Positions 46,351-54,954 are shown, counted from the stretch's first letter. The stretch is DNA of 64,000 bases from Tunturibacter empetritectus (GCF_040358985.1 NZ_CP132932.1:3658001-3722000); one strand, 5' to 3'. The notes: generated from the letters alone by a model not told the origin. Translations and numbers: made by a program.

Positions 46351-47121
46351 TTATTGTGAAGCTGCCTGCTTTCGCAAGAGGATGATGTCGACGCGGCGGT
46401 TCTGGGTGCGTCCGTCTTCGGTGTCGTTGCTGGCGACGGGGTGAAACTCGGCGTAGCCGGCGGCGGCGAGGTTAGCGGGGTTGATGGGACCACGTTCCAA
46501 GAGGAGGCGCGCGATGGCGGTGGAGCGTGCGGTGGAGAGCTCCCAGTTGCTGGCGAACTGCAAAGTGTGGATGGGGACGTTGTCGGTGTGGCCTTCGACG
46601 CGGAGTGGCCCTGCGGGCAGGGTGGTTGCGAGGATGGAGATCATGGGGATCGATGCTGGGCGGACCTCTGCGGAGCCGGAGAGAAAGAAGCCGGCTTCGT
46701 GAAGTGATATGACGAGACCGTCGGGGGTGATGCGCATGGCGATGCCGCCGGGAGGGATGCCACCCACGGCGACTTGTTGAGCGATGAGCTTGCGCAAGCG
46801 GGCTTCGGTCTCTTCTAACGATTCCTGTGGGCTCTCTGTGGTAGAGGAGGGAAGGGGACGCACGATCGGCGAAGGGATGGAGTTGGTGATGGCGGAGGCG
46901 TTGATGTCGGTGAGCGGCGGCGTCTTTGAGTGGGCGTCGAAGGTGCCGAGGGGAGTGAAGGCGGTCTGCATGGCTTCGGAGAGCTTGAGCTGCTTCTTCT
47001 TGTCCGACTGGCTGGAGGCGAAGAGGACGACGAAGAAGGCGAAGAGCAGGGTGATGAAGTCGGCATAGGAGACCAGCCAGCGCTCGTGGTTGACGTGCTC
47101 GGGATGTTTCTTCTTGCTCAT
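46351..47121 (-). CDS. motB: flagellar motor protein MotB (peptidoglycan-anchored stator)
   Basis: MotB anchors the stator to peptidoglycan and forms the ion channel with MotA. The 256-aa product has an N-terminal plug-like transmembrane helix with SYADFITLLFAFFVVLFAS, where Asp near residue 21 is the ion-binding residue. A linker of about 90 residues precedes the OmpA-like domain (VEGHTDNVPIHTLQ, RVDIILLRKQA). ATG 47121 overlaps the motA stop by 4 bp. It shares the transcript motA-motB with flbD upstream. Confidence 0.93.
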   Translation of the reverse strand: MSKKKHPEHVNHERWLVSYADFITLLFAFFVVLFASSQSDKKKQLKLSEAMQTAFTPLGTFDAHSKTPPLTDINASAITNSIPSPIVRPLPSSTTESPQESLEETEARLRKLIAQQVAVGGIPPGGIAMRITPDGLVISLHEAGFFLSGSAEVRPASIPMISILATTLPAGPLRVEGHTDNVPIHTLQFASNWELSTARSTAIARLLLERGPINPANLAAAGYAEFHPVASNDTEDGRTQNRRVDIILLRKQAASQ

Positions 47122-47903
47122 GCGCCGGCCTCTACGGCCTTGCCTGGCTTGGGTGGATGCGAGTCGAAGAGGTAGGTACGGAGCTTGGTCTCAATCATGC
47201 GCGGGTTCATGCCTTCGAGGATTGAGATGACACCTTCGAGCATCATCTCTTTAATCATCTGCTCTTCGCGATGGCGGAACTTGAGCTTGCCGGCGGCGGG
47301 GAGGCAGATGAGATTGGCCATGGCGACGCCGTAGATGGTGGCGACGAAGGCGACGGCGATGCCGCGGCCTACCTCATCGATGTTGGAGAGATTCTTCATG
47401 ACCTGGATGAGTCCGAGGACCGCGCCGATGATACCGACGGTGGGGGAGTAGCCGCCGGCAGCCTCGAAGACAGCGGGGATCTTTTCTTCGATCTCGGATT
47501 TGTTGTCGAGCTCGAGCTGCATGATCTTGCGGACTTCGGAGGGTTCGGTACCGTCGACTGCGAGCATGAGGGCCTGGCGGAGGAAGGGGTCGGTGACGGT
47601 GGAGAGGTCGGCGTCGAGAGAGACGATACCGCTTCTGCGGGCCTTGTTGGCAAAGGCGACGATCTGAGCAAGAGTGGCTTCACCGTTGGAACCCTTGTGG
47701 AGGAAGACCTTCACGATGGCTTTGATGGCGGCGAGGAAGATGTTCATGGGAAATTGGAGCATGACGGCGCCGAGTGTACCCCCGATGACGATCATGGCCG
47801 CGGTGGGCTGGGTGATCTGGGCGATGCTGCCGCCTTCGACCATCATGCCGGCGAGAATGCCGATGAGGGCGAGAGCGATGCCACCAATGCTGGCGATATC
47901 CAT
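47118..47903 (-). CDS. motA: flagellar motor protein MotA
   Basis: MotA is the ion-conducting stator subunit. The 261-aa product has four membrane helices: two near the N-terminus (IGGIALALIGILAGMMVEGG; AMIVIGGTLGAVMLQFPM) and two after a large cytosolic loop (VGIIGAVLGLIQVMKNLS; GIAVAFVATIYGVAMANLIC). The charged cytoplasmic loop that meets FliG is RRSGIVSLDADLSTVTDPFL. The start overlaps nothing upstream, and 27 bp separate it from flbD. Confidence 0.93.
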   Translation of the reverse strand: MDIASIGGIALALIGILAGMMVEGGSIAQITQPTAAMIVIGGTLGAVMLQFPMNIFLAAIKAIVKVFLHKGSNGEATLAQIVAFANKARRSGIVSLDADLSTVTDPFLRQALMLAVDGTEPSEVRKIMQLELDNKSEIEEKIPAVFEAAGGYSPTVGIIGAVLGLIQVMKNLSNIDEVGRGIAVAFVATIYGVAMANLICLPAAGKLKFRHREEQMIKEMMLEGVISILEGMNPRMIETKLRTYLFDSHPPKPGKAVEAGA

Positions 47904-47930
47904 GGGTCTCCTCTTCCAGGGTGAAGTTGA

Positions 47931-48221
47931 TTATTCGTGAGAGGCTTTGCGGTCTTGATTTTTTTCTGAGTTACGAAGCTGCTGGTCGGCGTCGTGTGCG
48001 GATCTTGCGATGAGGGCGGGTGCGGCCTCGGGCCATGCCTGGCGAAGGACCGCAGCACGGAACTCGAGGGTGAGCTGCGAGACCTGGCTGCAGGGCTCGA
48101 GGACGATGAGCTTTTCGCCGGTGATTAAGGTGAGGACGGTGTCGGGTGAGGCTTCTGCGTATTTGATGAGATCGCAGTTTACGGCGAGAGGACTACCGTT
48201 GAGGCGTGTTAGTTCGATCAT
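47931..48221 (-). CDS. flbD: FlbD family flagellar protein
   Basis: A 96-aa protein starting MIELTRLNGSPLAVNCDLIK, followed by YAEASPDTVLTLITGEKLIV. This is the FlbD family of flagellar genes, whose exact role is not settled. It lies 27 bp upstream of motA on the same strand, which strengthens the assignment. ATG 48221 is chosen because the family begins with M-I-x-L-T-R-L; upstream ATG 48272 would add an unrelated leader. Confidence 0.88.
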   Translation of the reverse strand: MIELTRLNGSPLAVNCDLIKYAEASPDTVLTLITGEKLIVLEPCSQVSQLTLEFRAAVLRQAWPEAAPALIARSAHDADQQLRNSEKNQDRKASHE

Positions 48222-48323
48222 GTGTTTATGGACTCCTCCCAGATCTCTCATCGGCAGGGAAGTTGCCGTCAATAGGAAGCAGGAGGCAGGTGACTATGAC
48301 GGTGGAGCGAAATGAGATTTGCG

Positions 48324-48350
48324 TAAAGTCGGCGCGGGGGGTGCCGATGA
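48324..48350 (+). promoter_or_regulatory. sigma-28 (FliA-type) promoter of fliC
   Basis: TAAA (48324-48327), a 15-bp spacer, then GCCGATGA (48343-48350), almost identical to the FliA consensus TAAA-N15-GCCGATAA. It lies about 140 bp upstream of the fliC start on the same strand. Confidence 0.85.
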
Positions 48351-48359
48351 GGGGTTTGA

Positions 48360-48486
48360 ACGCGGAGCCTACCGCTTGGTGAACCGGATCTCACTGACTG
48401 CTTCGGCAAGGAGGTGAGTTCGCCGGTCGGACACCCGGGACTGGCGTCGCGGTAACTCAAACCGAGCAGTACAGGAGCGTTTACCT
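48360..48486 (+). promoter_or_regulatory. structured 5' leader of fliC
   Basis: From the expected start near 48358 to the ATG are about 125 nt. Paired segments include ctcact...ggtgag (around 48391-48418) and cgccggtc...gactggcg (48421-48445), before the site AGGAG at 48473-48477. This is a long structured leader whose role is not evident; it does not match any riboswitch I know. Confidence 0.45.
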
Positions 48487-49332
48487 ATGTCCTTGGGCAT
48501 TCTTACCAACGTTGCAGCAACCTATGCAGAGAACAACCTCAACCAGACACAGGGCAGTCTCCAGACTGTTCTTCAACAGCTCTCTTCCGGTTCGCGCATC
48601 AACAGCGGTGCGGACGACGCGGCCGGTCTTTCGGTTGCTGATGGCCTTCATGCCAACGAAGCTGCTCTGACCCAGTCGGCCCAGAATGCCCAGAACGGTG
48701 TTGGCTTGCTGCAGACCGCTGATGGCGCTCTGTCGCAGGTGACGAACCTGCTGGACCGGGCGACGACGCTGGCGACTGAAGCGCAGAACGGCGGCCTGAC
48801 GGCTGCTCAGACGACTGCGGCGAATACCGAGTTTCAAAGCATCGTTACCGAAATTGGCAATATCGGCACTGCTACAAACTTCAACAGCAACGCGGTCTTT
48901 TCGGCAGCTGCGACGAACTTCGTCGTGACCGACGGAACGGCAACTGGAACCACGACGATTGCTGCTACGGTCGGTGCGTTGACTACAGCGAGTGTCGGTA
49001 CGGCAACCGGAGGCGGTGCGGGAGCGACTCTTTCCGGCTTGTCCCTGGTGACGGGCGCGGCGGCTGCTCTGGCTGCGGTCAATGGTGCTATCACCGACGT
49101 GTCGAACCAGCGTGGTGCTATTGGCGCGAACATCAACCAGTTGAACGCCGCTTCAAACGTTGCAAGCACCGAAGAGGTGAATCTCTCTTCGGCTGAGAGC
49201 AGCATTCGTTCGACCAACTACGGTCAGGCGACCAGCGATCTGGCGAAGTTCCAGGTGCTGAGCCAGACCGGTATCAGCGCGTTGGCCCAGGCCAACAGCG
49301 TGCAGCAGGAGATTCTGAAGCTGCTGCAGTAA
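48487..49332 (+). CDS. fliC: flagellin
   Basis: The 281-aa filament subunit. Conserved termini: MSLGILTNVAATYAENNLNQ, QLSSGSRINSGADDAAGLSV and SQSAQNAQNGVGLLQTADGA, with C-terminal QRGAIGANINQLNAASNVAS and AQANSVQQEILKLLQ. The central variable region is very short and Ala/Thr-rich (TTIAATVGALTTASVG), so this is a compact flagellin. AGGAG lies nine bases upstream of the ATG. The sigma-28 promoter controls it. A hairpin of moderate strength follows near 49344-49385. Confidence 0.95.
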   Translation: MSLGILTNVAATYAENNLNQTQGSLQTVLQQLSSGSRINSGADDAAGLSVADGLHANEAALTQSAQNAQNGVGLLQTADGALSQVTNLLDRATTLATEAQNGGLTAAQTTAANTEFQSIVTEIGNIGTATNFNSNAVFSAAATNFVVTDGTATGTTTIAATVGALTTASVGTATGGGAGATLSGLSLVTGAAAALAAVNGAITDVSNQRGAIGANINQLNAASNVASTEEVNLSSAESSIRSTNYGQATSDLAKFQVLSQTGISALAQANSVQQEILKLLQ

Positions 49333-49485
49333 GACGTAGAAGTGGGCGGCGGCCGGATGAGATGGTCCGGTCCCCGCTTCTTCGGTTATGGGCCTCCGAT
49401 GATCAAGCTGAGAGATCTCTAATTCACGGGCTTTGAGGCTGGCTCGACGATTGCTTGTTGCCGTGTAGGAAAGCGGGAAGATGAC

Positions 49486-50859
49486 ATGGGTACAGTTGGA
49501 TTAAGTTTCGGATCGGCGACCAGCGGCCAGGGATTTGACGTAGCGACAACCGTCACGGCGATTCAGGCGTCGGAACAGGCGATTGAAACTCCGTGGAATA
49601 ATCAACTGACTGCGTTGCAGGCCCAGGATACGGTCTTCAGTGGGCTTGGGACTGACCTCGGAAGCCTCACGACGGCCTTGCAGTCGCTTACGGATTTTAA
49701 CGGGGTCTTTGCGGAGAAGCAGGGATCGAGCTCCAATACCGATTTGTTGAGCCTTACCTCTGCCGGTTCGTCGGCTGTGGCCGGTAGTCACACGGTCACA
49801 ATTACTCAATTGGCACAGACCTCATCAGATGTTTCGACCGCGATTTCGAGTGCCAGCGATACGCTTACCGGCACCGTGACGATTCAGGGCAAAGTGTTTG
49901 ACACCGCCACCAGCGGCAGCAATACGCTTACGGGCCTGGCTGCCGCGATCAATTCGGCTGCCATCGGTGTTACTGCCAGCGTGATTACGGATTCCTCCGG
50001 GTCGCGGCTCTCGCTTGTAAGCGGAACCAGCGGTGCGGCCGGACAGCTGGCCACTATCACCAGCACTCTGGCCGATGGTGGCACCAGCATAACGTTTCCA
50101 GGTCCACCCAGTAGCGGCCAACAGGGACAAGACGCTCGAATAACCGTGGATGGAGTTCAGGTCACGAGTCCGTCGAACACCGTGACCGGCGCGATTCCCG
50201 GGGTAACCTTTCAGCTGCTCTCGTCTGCTTCTCCGGGAACGCAGGTGCAAGTGCAGGTTACCGACAATACGACGGACATAGGAACAGCTGTGAGTAACTT
50301 CGTCTCTGCCTATAACACGGTGGTCAAGGACATCAATACCGAGGCGACGAATAGCTCTACTGGCACTGCTCCAGCACTTCTAGGGAGTCCGATATTGGCT
50401 CAGTTGCAGAGCCAGCTTACGGGGGCGCTCTTCGGAGGGGCGGCGAGCGGCTCAATCAACAATTTTGGCCAGTTGGGAATCAGTATGAACAATGACGGGA
50501 CTTTGACGCTGGACTCAAGTACGCTTACCAGCGCGCTCAGCTCGAATCTCTCCGACGTTACCGGCTTTTTTCAGAGTTCAGGCAGCTTTGGCCAGACGCT
50601 CTCAACGGCGGTGAATAATCTTGGAACGCAGGCTCCCAACGGCGCGATCTATCTTGCGCAGCAGCAGAATGCAGCGCAGGAGAAGGCGCTGAATGCAGAC
50701 ATCACGAACGAAAACTCATTGCTCTCGGAGCAGAAGACACAACTTACGGATGAGCTGAACACTGCGAACCAGATCCTGCAGTCCATTCCCAGCCAACTGA
50801 GCCAAGTGAATGAGATTTACAGCGCCGTTACCGGCTACAACCAGAATCCGAATGGATAA
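49486..50859 (+). CDS. fliD: flagellar filament capping protein FliD
   Basis: FliD sits at the filament tip and directs flagellin polymerisation. The 457-aa protein has MGTVGLSFGSATSGQGFDVA and TVTAIQASEQAIETPWNNQL at the start (FliD N-terminal domain), a Thr/Ser/Gly-rich middle, and C-terminal coiled-coil LNADITNENSLLSEQKTQLT. Ends GYNQNPNG. The GGGAAGA before ATG 49486 is well placed. fliS overlaps its end by 8 bp. Confidence 0.93.
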   Translation: MGTVGLSFGSATSGQGFDVATTVTAIQASEQAIETPWNNQLTALQAQDTVFSGLGTDLGSLTTALQSLTDFNGVFAEKQGSSSNTDLLSLTSAGSSAVAGSHTVTITQLAQTSSDVSTAISSASDTLTGTVTIQGKVFDTATSGSNTLTGLAAAINSAAIGVTASVITDSSGSRLSLVSGTSGAAGQLATITSTLADGGTSITFPGPPSSGQQGQDARITVDGVQVTSPSNTVTGAIPGVTFQLLSSASPGTQVQVQVTDNTTDIGTAVSNFVSAYNTVVKDINTEATNSSTGTAPALLGSPILAQLQSQLTGALFGGAASGSINNFGQLGISMNNDGTLTLDSSTLTSALSSNLSDVTGFFQSSGSFGQTLSTAVNNLGTQAPNGAIYLAQQQNAAQEKALNADITNENSLLSEQKTQLTDELNTANQILQSIPSQLSQVNEIYSAVTGYNQNPNG

Positions 50860-51337
50860 ATCAATGAGCGAACGAAGCTATCAGCAGCAGTCTTTGGCGG
50901 GCGCAACCGGAGTTGAGCAGATCGTTGCGCTTTACGATGGCACGGTTCGGTTTCTTTATCGGGCGATGCAGTGTGTGGAGGAAGACGACGTTCGCGGGCG
51001 ACGCATCGCGGTGAAGAAGGTGCTGGATATCCTGACGTATCTTCAGGCGCGGTTGCGTCCGGATCTGGGTGGGACGGTTGCTGCTTCGCTGGCGGATTTT
51101 TACACGACGATGTTTACAATGACGCTGGAGGCGTCGCATCTGGAGTCGAAGGAGCAGTTTGAAGAGGTGATTGGGTTTGTTCGTAATGTTCGTGAGGCAT
51201 GGATGGTAGTGGCACGTGATCCGGAGGCAGGCAAGGTGCTGCCGAGAGAGCTGCGGACTCGGGAAGAGCGATTTGTCCCGCAGACGGAGGTGTATGCGCC
51301 GGTTGGTGAGAGTGCTGCTTCGGGTTGGTCGGCTTAG
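50852..51337 (+). CDS. fliS: flagellar export chaperone FliS
   Basis: FliS binds flagellin before export. The 161-aa product has MDKSMSERSYQQQSLAGATG, followed by VEQIVALYDGTVRFLYRAMQ, then KKVLDILTYLQARLRPDLGG and SLADFYTTMFTMTLEAS, the helical bundle of FliS. ATG 50852 starts 8 nt inside fliD, which suggests translational coupling; ATG 50864 is an alternative. The Ser/Arg-rich C-terminal 45 residues extend beyond the normal length (about 130). Confidence 0.9.
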   Translation: MDKSMSERSYQQQSLAGATGVEQIVALYDGTVRFLYRAMQCVEEDDVRGRRIAVKKVLDILTYLQARLRPDLGGTVAASLADFYTTMFTMTLEASHLESKEQFEEVIGFVRNVREAWMVVARDPEAGKVLPRELRTREERFVPQTEVYAPVGESAASGWSA

Positions 51338-51342
51338 TTTTG

Positions 51343-51429
51343 TCAGCAAGTCAGCAAGTCAGCAAGTTCGCAAATGCGAGTCGTCTCCTCGTCAGGCTTG
51401 CAGCTAACTAGCTAACTGGCTGACTTGCT
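51343..51429. repeat. tandem octamers and inverted repeat between fliS and an ABC gene
   Basis: Three tandem copies of TCAGCAAG at 51343-51366. AGCAAGTCAGC (51345-51355) is an exact inverted repeat of GCTGACTTGCT (51419-51429). A direct repeat gctaact sits at 51403-51418. The long loop makes a classic terminator unlikely, but transcription from both directions ends here. Confidence 0.65.
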
Positions 51430-53194
51430 ACGTGGCTACGGCTAGCTCTTCTTCGAGGCGCTGCTTTTCAAAAAGACTGGTGTAGTAGCCGTTGCGCACG
51501 ATGAGTTCTTCGTGGGTTCCCAACTCTGCGATGCGTCCGGCTACGAGGACGGCGATCTGGTCGGCGTTGCGGGCGGTTGAGATTCGGTGGGAGATGAAGA
51601 TGGTGGTGCGGGTGCCCATGCCTTGACGGAGGCCGTTGAGGATGCGCTCTTCGGTGTAGGTGTCGACGCTGGCCAGGGCGTCGTCAAGGATAAGTATGCG
51701 GGGTTCGCGGATGATGGCACGGGCGATGGCGGTGCGCTGCTTCTGGCCGCCGGAGAGGGTGATTCCGCGCTCGCCTACCATGGTCTCGAAGCCTTTGGGG
51801 AACTCGAGAATTTCGTTGCTGATGTGAGCGATGCTGGCTGCGTCCTGCACCTGCTCCTCGGAGGCATCGGGTTTGCCGAAGGCGATGTTCTGGTGGATGG
51901 TGTCGGAGAAGAGGAAGGTCTCTTGCGGGACGAAGCCGATCTGGCGGCGGATGTCGGCGAGTGGATAGGAGCGGATGGGTTCGCCGTCTACGAGGACCAT
52001 GCCGGGAGCTGCGTCGTGCAGGCGCGGGATGAGGCCGACGAGGGTCGATTTTCCGGAGCCGGTGGGGCCGACGATGGCTAGCGAGGATCCGGCAGGGATG
52101 CGGAGGTTGATGTCCTTCAGGACTGCTGGTGCGTTGGGGTAGGCGAAGGTTAGATTGCGGAACTCGATGTCGCCTGCGATCTCTTCCGCGTTTTCGAAGC
52201 GATGGAGTTGCTGCGGGGTGACGTCCTGATCGGTGATGGCGGGTTGCTGCTTAAGGAGCTCGTCGATGCGGACGACAGAGGCGGTGCCGCGCTGGAAGAG
52301 GTTGACGACCCAGCCGACGGCGATCATGGGCCAGGTGAGCTGCACCATGTAGACATTAAACGAGGTGAACTGGCCCACGGAGATGTGATGGGCTACGACC
52401 TCGTGGCCACCGACCAGCAGCGTGATCATCAGCGAGAGGCCGAGAACGAACTCGAGCGTGGGCCAGAGCATCGCCATGAGGCGGACCAGGTGCAAACTGC
52501 GCTTGATGTACTCAAGATTGGCGGTCTCGAAGGAGGCGATCTCGGCGTCTTCCTGGGCGAAGGCTCGGATGAGGCGGGCGCCGGAGAAGTTCTCATGTGC
52601 CTTGGCGGAGATGTCGGAGAACATGGCCTGAATGCGCTCGAAGCGGCGATGGATGCGGTTGCCGAAGTACTGGACGAGGATCGAGGCCATGGGGAGGGGG
52701 ACGAAGGCGAAGAAGGTGAGCTTGGGGCTGATGCGATACATGAAGGGCAGCGCGGCTGCAGTGAAGACGACGGTGTTGGCGCTGTACATGATCGCCGGGC
52801 CGAGGAGCTGGCGGACGGCGTTGAGGTCGTTGGTGGTGCGCGCCATGATGTCGCCTGTACGGGTGGTGTGGTAGAAGCTGGGAGCCTGGCGTTCCAGATT
52901 ACTGAAGAGATCGTTGCGGAGGTCGAACTCGATCTCCCGGGAGGCGCCGATGATGACCTGGCGGGTGATGTAGAGAAAGATCGCGGAGAGTACTGCGATG
53001 AGAAGGAGGCGAAGAGTGTGGTGGACGACTTTGGTTTCGGTGATGCCGTGCTGCATGTCGTCGATAGCGTGGCCGATGACGATGGGGATGAGCACCTTGA
53101 TGGTGTTGTAGAGGATGACTGCGACCCCGCCCCAGGCGAGATGCTTCCAATATCGCCTGAGGTAGGGTGCGAGCGGTTTAAGTCGTTCCAACAT
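51428..53194 (-). CDS. ABC transporter, fused permease and ATPase (MsbA/MDR exporter type)
   Basis: A 588-aa half-transporter. Residues about 15-300 hold six membrane helices, starting LAWGGVAVILYNTIKVLIPI. The ATPase shows Walker A VGPTGSGKSTLVG near 375, LSGGQKQRTAIARA signature, Walker B RILILDDALASVD, and H-loop FISHRISTARNAD. It works as a homodimer or heterodimer and exports lipids or hydrophobic drugs; which one cannot be determined. It stands alone between the fliS region and FKBP gene. Confidence 0.93.
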   Translation of the reverse strand: MLERLKPLAPYLRRYWKHLAWGGVAVILYNTIKVLIPIVIGHAIDDMQHGITETKVVHHTLRLLLIAVLSAIFLYITRQVIIGASREIEFDLRNDLFSNLERQAPSFYHTTRTGDIMARTTNDLNAVRQLLGPAIMYSANTVVFTAAALPFMYRISPKLTFFAFVPLPMASILVQYFGNRIHRRFERIQAMFSDISAKAHENFSGARLIRAFAQEDAEIASFETANLEYIKRSLHLVRLMAMLWPTLEFVLGLSLMITLLVGGHEVVAHHISVGQFTSFNVYMVQLTWPMIAVGWVVNLFQRGTASVVRIDELLKQQPAITDQDVTPQQLHRFENAEEIAGDIEFRNLTFAYPNAPAVLKDINLRIPAGSSLAIVGPTGSGKSTLVGLIPRLHDAAPGMVLVDGEPIRSYPLADIRRQIGFVPQETFLFSDTIHQNIAFGKPDASEEQVQDAASIAHISNEILEFPKGFETMVGERGITLSGGQKQRTAIARAIIREPRILILDDALASVDTYTEERILNGLRQGMGTRTTIFISHRISTARNADQIAVLVAGRIAELGTHEELIVRNGYYTSLFEKQRLEEELAVAT

Positions 53195-53228
53195 GTTGGT
53201 TTCTGAGTGTCCTTCTGATGAGATGAGG

Positions 53229-53927
53229 CTAGAGGGTCTCAGGGTGCGGAGGGTTGGTGGTTGGAGTGGTTGGGGTACTCGGAGTAGTCGGCGTGGTGGG
53301 GGTTGTTTGAGTTGTTGGCGCAGTAGGAGTCGTTGGGGTAGTCGGAGTAGTCGGGGTAGTCGGGGTTGTTGGTGCGGTCTTTTGAGGGGACTCGGGCGCA
53401 GTGGGAGGTGTCTTGGGCTGAGGCGGAGTGTCGGACTGTGCGACGAGCTCTAGGTCGAAGATGAGGTCCGCTTTGGCGGGGATAACGGGTGGACGGCCGG
53501 ATTCGCCGTAGGCCAGTTGATAAGGGACGAAGAGACGGCGCTTTCCTCCGACGTGCATGCCCTGGAATCCAGTGTCCCAGCCAATGATGACGCGGTGTGC
53601 TCCGTAGGGGAAGGTGATGGGTTCGCCGCCGGGGTGATCGAAGGAGGAGTCAAATTTGGTGCCATTGGTAAGCCAGCCGGTGTAGTGGACGGTGTAGTAC
53701 TTGCGCTCTTCGGCGGGTGCGCCTGTGCCGATTTTGGTGTCGATGTACCGAAGCGTGTAGAGGGGCCTAGGGAGGCCAACTACCTTGGGGATGTTGGGAG
53801 GCGTGGTTGCGGTCTTTGCGGCAGTGGCGTGGTGCGGGGTGGTGGTGGTTGCCTTCGGGGTGGTTTGGGCGGTGGCGGCAGTAGTGAAAGCGGCCAGGAG
53901 GGCGATCGAGGAGAGCTTTGCAGTCAT
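53229..53927 (-). CDS. FKBP-type peptidyl-prolyl isomerase with a Thr-Pro repeat tail
   Basis: A 232-aa secreted protein: signal peptide MTAKLSSIALLAAFTTAATA, an FKBP domain (about residues 50-165; KYYTVHYTGWLTNGTKFDSS, GWDTGFQGMHVGGKRRLFVP, YGESGRPPVIPAKADLIFDL) and a tail of about 60 residues made of TPT/TTP units (53245-53400). The tail is encoded by an imperfect microsatellite (gtagtcgg units) that could vary in length. Catalytic residues of the FKBP pocket appear present. Periplasmic folding catalyst. Confidence 0.9.
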   Translation of the reverse strand: MTAKLSSIALLAAFTTAATAQTTPKATTTTPHHATAAKTATTPPNIPKVVGLPRPLYTLRYIDTKIGTGAPAEERKYYTVHYTGWLTNGTKFDSSFDHPGGEPITFPYGAHRVIIGWDTGFQGMHVGGKRRLFVPYQLAYGESGRPPVIPAKADLIFDLELVAQSDTPPQPKTPPTAPESPQKTAPTTPTTPTTPTTPTTPTAPTTQTTPTTPTTPSTPTTPTTNPPHPETL

Positions 53928-54037
53928 TGTGATTCCAGTTTAGGACCTTTGGACAAACTGGAGGTGAACTGGTGGTTTTTAGTGCTGTGGCCAATCTATT
54001 TAGTTGTTTGGTTGAATAGTTTTTAGTTTTGGACTAT

Positions 54038-54057
54038 ATTCAACCGCTTGGTTGAAT
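54038..54057. promoter_or_regulatory. palindromic operator at the ArsR gene start
   Basis: ATTCAACC-gctt-GGTTGAAT, perfect 8-bp arms (54038-54045 and 54050-54057). A half-site GGTTGAAT recurs at 54010-54017. The palindrome overlaps the likely TTG start codon (54048), which fits autorepression by the ArsR protein. Confidence 0.75.
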
Positions 54058-54431
54058 TGTCGGGTGCTTCTCTGGATTCCGTGTTTCATGCCCTTTCGGA
54101 CGCTACGCGTCGCGCGATTCTGCGGGACGTGAGCCGGGAGGCCAGAACTGTGGGGCAGATTGCAGAGCCCTACAAGATGTCGCTGGCGGCGGTTTCTAAG
54201 CATTTGCAGGTGCTGGAACGGGCGGATTTGATTCGACGGGAGAAGAAGGGCAACTTTCGGATGGTGCAGTTGAATGCGGATAGTTTGCGGGCAGCGCAGG
54301 CGTGGCTTGCCTACTACGAAACCTTCTGGACGGGCCAGTTGGATGCCCTTCAGAATTACCTGGAGACGGCGGAGACGCCGGGAGAGGATGTGCCGAATGG
54401 CAACTCTGGAGCTGGAACAGAAGAAGAATGA
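54048..54431 (+). CDS. ArsR family transcriptional regulator
   Basis: A 127-aa winged-helix repressor. The sequence reads VELSGASLDSVFHALSDATR, RAILRDVSREARTVGQIAEP, MSLAAVSKHLQVLERADLIR and FRMVQLNADSLRAAQAWLAY. No Cys metal-binding motif is present, so it belongs to the ArsR group coupled to SRPBCC proteins. TTG 54048 or TTG 54057 starts it; both overlap or abut the palindromic operator. The next gene overlaps its end by 35 bp. Confidence 0.9.
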   Translation: MVELSGASLDSVFHALSDATRRAILRDVSREARTVGQIAEPYKMSLAAVSKHLQVLERADLIRREKKGNFRMVQLNADSLRAAQAWLAYYETFWTGQLDALQNYLETAETPGEDVPNGNSGAGTEEE

Positions 54432-54894
54432 TGGAAGTGCTTTGAAGCTTGAGCTGACACGAGTGATTCGGGCGAGCCGGGCACGGGTCTACGAGGCATG
54501 GACGCGGCCGGAGATTCTACAGAGATGGCATGCGCCCGGAGATATGAACTTTGTGAGCGCCACGCTCGATGTGCGTGAGGGGGGAGTTTACGAAGTTTTA
54601 TCGCAGGGGATGATGTGTGCCAAGGAGGGAATGACGGAGGAAGAAAGAAAGCGTCAGGTAGCGGTTCGCGGGGAGTATCTAAGGGTGATTCCGAACGAGC
54701 TGCTGCAGTTTACGTGGAATGGAAGTTGGGCTCCGACGGAGACCTCGATGGTGACGGTGTTTTTGAGAGATGTCGAAGGCGGAACGGAGATTCGGTTGCG
54801 GCATGAACAGTTCGCTACAGAGGCTTCGCGAGATGGTCATGTGATGGGCTGGGAGAGCTTGTTCGGCAAGCTGGCCGCGGCTATCGAGGATTGA
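54397..54894 (+). CDS. SRPBCC (AHSA1-like) domain protein
   Basis: A 165-aa START-like protein: ELTRVIRASRARVYEAWTRP, EILQRWHAPGDMNFVSATLD, VREGGVYEVL, ELLQFTWNGSW and a C-terminal GHVMGWESLFGKLAAAIED. SRPBCC proteins bind hydrophobic ligands or act as Hsp90 activators (AHSA1 group). ATG 54397 lies inside the ArsR gene, so they are translationally coupled; such ArsR-SRPBCC pairs are common. Its ligand is unknown. Confidence 0.9.
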   Translation: MATLELEQKKNDGSALKLELTRVIRASRARVYEAWTRPEILQRWHAPGDMNFVSATLDVREGGVYEVLSQGMMCAKEGMTEEERKRQVAVRGEYLRVIPNELLQFTWNGSWAPTETSMVTVFLRDVEGGTEIRLRHEQFATEASRDGHVMGWESLFGKLAAAIED

Positions 54895-54954
54895 TGAAAG
54901 ACGGCGCGGCGGACGGGCGGGTCCGCTGCTGCTTGACTTGTACTGTTGCTGAAG

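Noticed and set aside
48360..48486. c-di-GMP riboswitch in the fliC leader
   Set aside because: The leader is structured but lacks the conserved GEMM core; only an unassigned leader is reported.
53245..53400. short repeats that could look like a CRISPR array
   Set aside because: The units are 6-9 bp, without constant-length spacers, and encode the TPT tail in frame.
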